From Lysobacter antibioticus (GTDB taxonomy: Bacteria; Pseudomonadota; Gammaproteobacteria; Xanthomonadales; Xanthomonadaceae): a stretch of 64,000 bases of DNA. Position 1 is the first letter of the stretch; each line of letters begins with the position of its first letter. Positions 60,825 to 64,000 of the stretch are shown piece after piece. The stretch covers positions 1 through 64,000 of the forward strand of contig NZ_JMTZ01000002.1 in NCBI RefSeq assembly GCF_000731095.1, in the 5' to 3' direction. Below the pieces are notes generated by a model. The model saw nothing but the letters and a program-made list of their open reading frames with translations, made no database searches and was not told the origin of the DNA. A program made the translations under genes and the position numbers.

Positions 60825-63071
60825 TCAGAACTCGTAGCGCGCTGACAGGCTCACTGTGCGCGGCGCGCCGTAGAAACCGGTGACGATGTCGAGCGCGGCG
60901 ATGTGGTAGCCGGTGCTGCGATAGGACTTGTTGCCCAGGTTGCTGCCCTGCAGGCTCAAGGTCCACGGCTGGTTGACCTGCCAGATCAGCCCGGCGTTCC
61001 ACAATCCGTAAGCCGGCTGCGCGATCAGCGGCGACAAGGTCGTCTCGGGATAGGTCTTGCTCTGATAGCTGTAATTGATGCGCCCGCCGAGGCTGCCGCC
61101 GTTGGCGAGCGGATACAGCGCGTCCAGGCTCAGCCCGCCCGACCATTTCGGTGCGTTGGTGAAGCGCTGGCTGTCGGCGATGTCCACGCCGCCGCTGCGG
61201 TACTCATCGTACTTACTGCGCAGGTAAGCGACGTTGCCGCTGAGCGTCCAATGCTCGGAGGGCTTCCAGGCGAACTCGTGTTCCAGCCCCTGGATGGTGC
61301 CCTTGCCGGCGTTGGTGAAGTCGCCGAAGAAGCCGGGACTGCCGTTCGGCAAGGTGTAGGAGGTGAACACCGACAACTGGATGTTGCTGTAGTCGTTGTG
61401 GAACAACGAGGTGTTCATCATCAGGCGGTCGTCGAAGAAGGTCATCTTGCTGCCCAGCTCAAAGGACTGGACCTTCTCGTCGTCGATCGGCCGGCACGAG
61501 GCCGGGATCACCGCGCAATTGGCGCGGATGTTGTAGCCGCCGGAATGGAAGCCGGCGTTATAGCTGGCATACAGATTGACGTGATCGTTGGCGCGCCAGG
61601 ACAGGGTCAGTTTCGGCGAGACGTTGCGCGAGGTGTTCGAGCCGGTGAAGTCGGCCAGCTCGGCGATCGGCACCTGGAAGGCGCCGTCGGCGAAGGCGTA
61701 GTTCTGGATCAGCGCGTCCTTGGTCTCCTCGGTCAGGCGCAGCCCCAGATCGAGGCTCCACTGCGGGTCGAGGTCCCAGGTGAAATCGCCATAGGCGGCG
61801 ATGCTGCGGGTGCCGATGCGGCCGCTGCTGACCGCGTACTGCGACAGCCGCAGCGCGGTGTACGGCGGCGAGCCCAGGAAGGTGCTGCGGTTGATGCCGC
61901 CGGCCGCACCCTTGAAGTAGAACAGGCCGAACACGCCGTGGAGCTTGCCGCCGGCATCGTAATTGGCCTGCAGTTCCTGGCTGAACTGATGGTCGCTGTA
62001 GCCGCCGGAAGCTTCGCCGATCCGTTCCGGCAAGGTGTCGAAATCGATATTGCTCTGGGTCGATGAGCTGCGGTAGGCGGTGATCGACTTGAACGCCCAG
62101 TCGGCGCTGGCGATCCACTTGACGGTCAGCGCCGCCCCTTCCAGCTCGCTGTGGTTGACCTGGGGCATCGCGCTGCGGGTGTCGAAGTCGCTGGCGAGCG
62201 GCTTGTACGCCGGATAGTACTTGTTCGCCTTCAACATCTTGGCGCCGCGCGGATTGGAGTTGTCGTGCATGCCGTCGAGCGCGAGTTCGACGTTGAACGT
62301 ATCCGACGGGAAGTAACCGAAGGTGGCGCGTGCGGCGTTGGTGTTCTTGTTGCCGTTGCGGCTGTCCTGGACCAGGTTCTTGCCGTAGCCGTCGTTGTGC
62401 ATGCTGGCGACGGCGACACGGGCGCGCCAGACGCCATCGTCGCTGGCACCGCCCAGACTGGCCTTGGCACCGCGTTCGCCATGGGTGCCGACCGTGGCTT
62501 CGACGGAACCTTGAGTGCTCTTGGGCAAGGGGCTCGATACGTACTTGATCGCGCCGCCGATGGTGTTCTTGCCGTACAGGCTGCCTTGCGGGCCGCGCAG
62601 CACTTCGATGCGGCTGACGTCGAACACGTCGAGCAAGGCCCCTTGCGGCCGCGCCAGATAGACGTCGTCGAGGTACACGCCCACGGCCGGGTCGAAGCCC
62701 CAGGTCGGGTCGGACTGGCCGATGCCGCGGATGTAGGCGGTCAGGGTGGTGTTGGAACCGCGCGCCGCATACACCTGCAGCGACGGCACCTTGCCCTGCA
62801 GGTCGGCCAGGGTCTGCACGTTCTGCTTGAACAGCGCAGAGGCGGTGAAGGCGCTGACCGCGACCGGCACGTCCTGCAGGGTTTCCTCGCGTTTGCGCGC
62901 GGTCACCGTGATCGATTCCAACTGGGTCGGTTTCTTTTCCGATTCGCCCTGCACTGCTTCGGCCTCGGTTCGGGTCTCGGTCGATGCCCCCTGCACCTCC
63001 TGCGCCCGCACCGCCGACCACTGCGTCGACATCGCCACACCGATCGCCACGCTCAAAAGCCTGTGTCTCAT
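60825..63071 (-). CDS. TonB-dependent outer-membrane receptor
   Basis: 748 aa. A signal peptide (near VRAQ) precedes a plug domain (about 60-170; SITVTARKREETLQDVPVAV, IEVLRGPQGSLYGKNTIGG) and a 22-strand barrel ending SLSARYEF. The TonB-box-like region and VTARKREE motif resemble receptors from xanthomonads and sphingomonads that import plant glycans or aromatics. Adjacent CoA ligase and hydrolase suggest an organic acid or ester substrate (inference). Divergent from the AraC gene. Confidence 0.9.
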   Translation of the reverse strand: MRHRLLSVAIGVAMSTQWSAVRAQEVQGASTETRTEAEAVQGESEKKPTQLESITVTARKREETLQDVPVAVSAFTASALFKQNVQTLADLQGKVPSLQVYAARGSNTTLTAYIRGIGQSDPTWGFDPAVGVYLDDVYLARPQGALLDVFDVSRIEVLRGPQGSLYGKNTIGGAIKYVSSPLPKSTQGSVEATVGTHGERGAKASLGGASDDGVWRARVAVASMHNDGYGKNLVQDSRNGNKNTNAARATFGYFPSDTFNVELALDGMHDNSNPRGAKMLKANKYYPAYKPLASDFDTRSAMPQVNHSELEGAALTVKWIASADWAFKSITAYRSSSTQSNIDFDTLPERIGEASGGYSDHQFSQELQANYDAGGKLHGVFGLFYFKGAAGGINRSTFLGSPPYTALRLSQYAVSSGRIGTRSIAAYGDFTWDLDPQWSLDLGLRLTEETKDALIQNYAFADGAFQVPIAELADFTGSNTSRNVSPKLTLSWRANDHVNLYASYNAGFHSGGYNIRANCAVIPASCRPIDDEKVQSFELGSKMTFFDDRLMMNTSLFHNDYSNIQLSVFTSYTLPNGSPGFFGDFTNAGKGTIQGLEHEFAWKPSEHWTLSGNVAYLRSKYDEYRSGGVDIADSQRFTNAPKWSGGLSLDALYPLANGGSLGGRINYSYQSKTYPETTLSPLIAQPAYGLWNAGLIWQVNQPWTLSLQGSNLGNKSYRSTGYHIAALDIVTGFYGAPRTVSLSARYEF

Positions 63072-63267
63072 CCTGGTCCATTCCCCTGCGCGCATCGCCG
63101 TCGTCGCAATGACGGCATGGCTGCAACATAGCGGCGTCGCCTCGCCGCGGTTCCACCGCGGGAGCACACCGCATTGACCCTGAGTGCACAGACGTGCTGC
63201 GTCGCAACATGCAGCGCGAGCCGCAAGGCTCCTAAGATGCCGATCGACAGTTCACCGAGGGATCGCC

Positions 63268-64000
63268 ATGTTCGCAACCGAGGTTGCAGCGCCGACTGCA
63301 TTCCCCGCCAAGGCCGCGGCGACTCCACGGATCGCGATGGGCGGCTGGTCGACCGTGCATTCGCCCGGCTTCGGCAGCGCCGACGTTCAACTGACCCGCC
63401 CTGAAGGACGCATGGGCTGGCTGGCGAGCCAATCGGTCGGCGCGCTGCAACTCAACCACATCGCCCTGAGCGGGCTGCACATGCGCCGCACCCCGCAGCA
63501 TCTGTCGGGACTGGCGCAGAACTACGTGCTCGCCCTGCCCGCCGCCGGCAGCTCGCGCAACCTCGTCGGCGGCCACGACGTGATCCTGGTGCCCGACCGC
63601 ATCTACCTGATCTCGGCCGCGGTGGTCGGCGAGGTACAACCGGAAGGCTGCTACAAAAGCTTCAACACCCTGATACCGGCGCATCTGCTGCAGCAACGCG
63701 TGTCGCATCTGCCGACCGTGTTCTCGGCGCCGCTGGATGGCACCGACCCGCGCGCCGAATTGCTCGGCGCCTATGCGCGGCAGATCGACCGCCTGGCCAA
63801 GCAGCTCGGCGAAGGCGAAGCGCAGGTCCTGACCACGCAGTTGTGCGACCTGGTCGCCCTGATGCTGCGCGGCGATTCGCGCACCTTCTGCGACGACCGC
63901 TCGCTGGCCGCCGCGCACAAGCAGCGCGCGCTGGATTTCATCGAGGCGCATTACTCGAACGAGGACCTGTCGGCGGAAATGATCGCCCAGCGTTGCAGCA
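63268..64000 (+). CDS. AraC-family regulator (partial, runs off the window)
   Basis: 244 codons visible, incomplete. An N-terminal AraC-binding-2-like domain (about 30-180) is followed by the start of the DNA-binding HTH (ALDFIEAHYSNEDLSAEMIAQRCS). Its ATG at 63268 has GAGGGAT upstream. Divergent from the TonB receptor with 196 bp between, so probably its regulator. Confidence 0.85.
   Translation, partial: MFATEVAAPTAFPAKAAATPRIAMGGWSTVHSPGFGSADVQLTRPEGRMGWLASQSVGALQLNHIALSGLHMRRTPQHLSGLAQNYVLALPAAGSSRNLVGGHDVILVPDRIYLISAAVVGEVQPEGCYKSFNTLIPAHLLQQRVSHLPTVFSAPLDGTDPRAELLGAYARQIDRLAKQLGEGEAQVLTTQLCDLVALMLRGDSRTFCDDRSLAAAHKQRALDFIEAHYSNEDLSAEMIAQRCS

Noticed and set aside
1-64000. tRNA, rRNA, CRISPR array, prophage or insertion sequence
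   Set aside because: No such pattern was recognised on either strand; absence by eye is not proof.

Overview
The window is very GC-rich, densely coded DNA whose gene content points to a Lysobacter-like member of the Xanthomonadaceae. The clues are a T4SS effector/immunity pair of the Xanthomonas type, a Clp/CRP-type operator, TonB-receptor and GH6 cellulase genes, a FabV enoyl reductase and GC-rich intergenic palindromes. This is an inference from gene content; no rRNA or tRNA gene was seen to fix the taxonomy. It reads as chromosomal accessory DNA mixed with ordinary housekeeping genes. No phage, insertion sequence or CRISPR array was recognised.

0-6.5 kb: a VirB6/TrbL-like T4SS membrane protein with a DUF4189 partner (minus strand). 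A 770-bp gap holding a 14-bp tandem repeat array and dyads separates them from a UvrY/GacA-type response regulator, a lipoprotein and a lipase-fold protein. The lipase ends in what looks like an XVIPCD T4SS-targeting domain, so this is a probable antibacterial effector/immunity pair. A ParB-like protein follows. 6.7-14.6 kb: a three-gene minus-strand operon (giant outer-membrane barrel, OmpA-like protein, DUF11-repeat protein) behind a perfect TGTGA-N6-TCACA site. 15.1-23.4 kb: a complete wspA-B-C-D-E-F-R operon (surface-sensing chemosensory pathway making c-di-GMP).

23.8-38 kb: RIO-type kinase diverging from an RluF-like pseudouridine synthase; a tandem pair of secreted DUF3472 + ricin-type lectins; a LysR gene diverging from a redox operon (AhpD-like, a PPOX-FNR-ferredoxin fusion, an alpha/beta hydrolase); a hexanucleotide microsatellite; assorted small enzymes and two tiny membrane proteins. 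38.2-40.8 kb: metNIQ methionine transporter. 41.1-43.1 kb: two homologous 45-residue peptides followed by a stand-alone YcaO enzyme, which looks like a minimal, apparently undescribed RiPP locus. 43.1-53.5 kb: PcaD-like lactonase with divergent LysR, a DUF6006 protein, dienelactone hydrolase with divergent GlxA-type regulator, a 266-bp MITE-like palindrome, a GH6 cellulase, an ArnT-like glycosyltransferase, fabV and two small proteins.

53.8-58.1 kb: a cyclodipeptide biosynthetic operon (tRNA-dependent cyclodipeptide synthase, cytochrome P450, methyltransferase) preceded by two mutually exclusive hairpins, then a membrane acyltransferase. 58.2-64 kb: AMP-forming acyl-CoA ligase, alpha/beta hydrolase and TonB-dependent receptor diverging from an AraC regulator that runs off the right edge. 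The strongest candidates for new biology are the YcaO/peptide locus, the cyclodipeptide operon with its switch-like leader, and the T4SS effector/immunity pair next to an apparently orphan VirB6.
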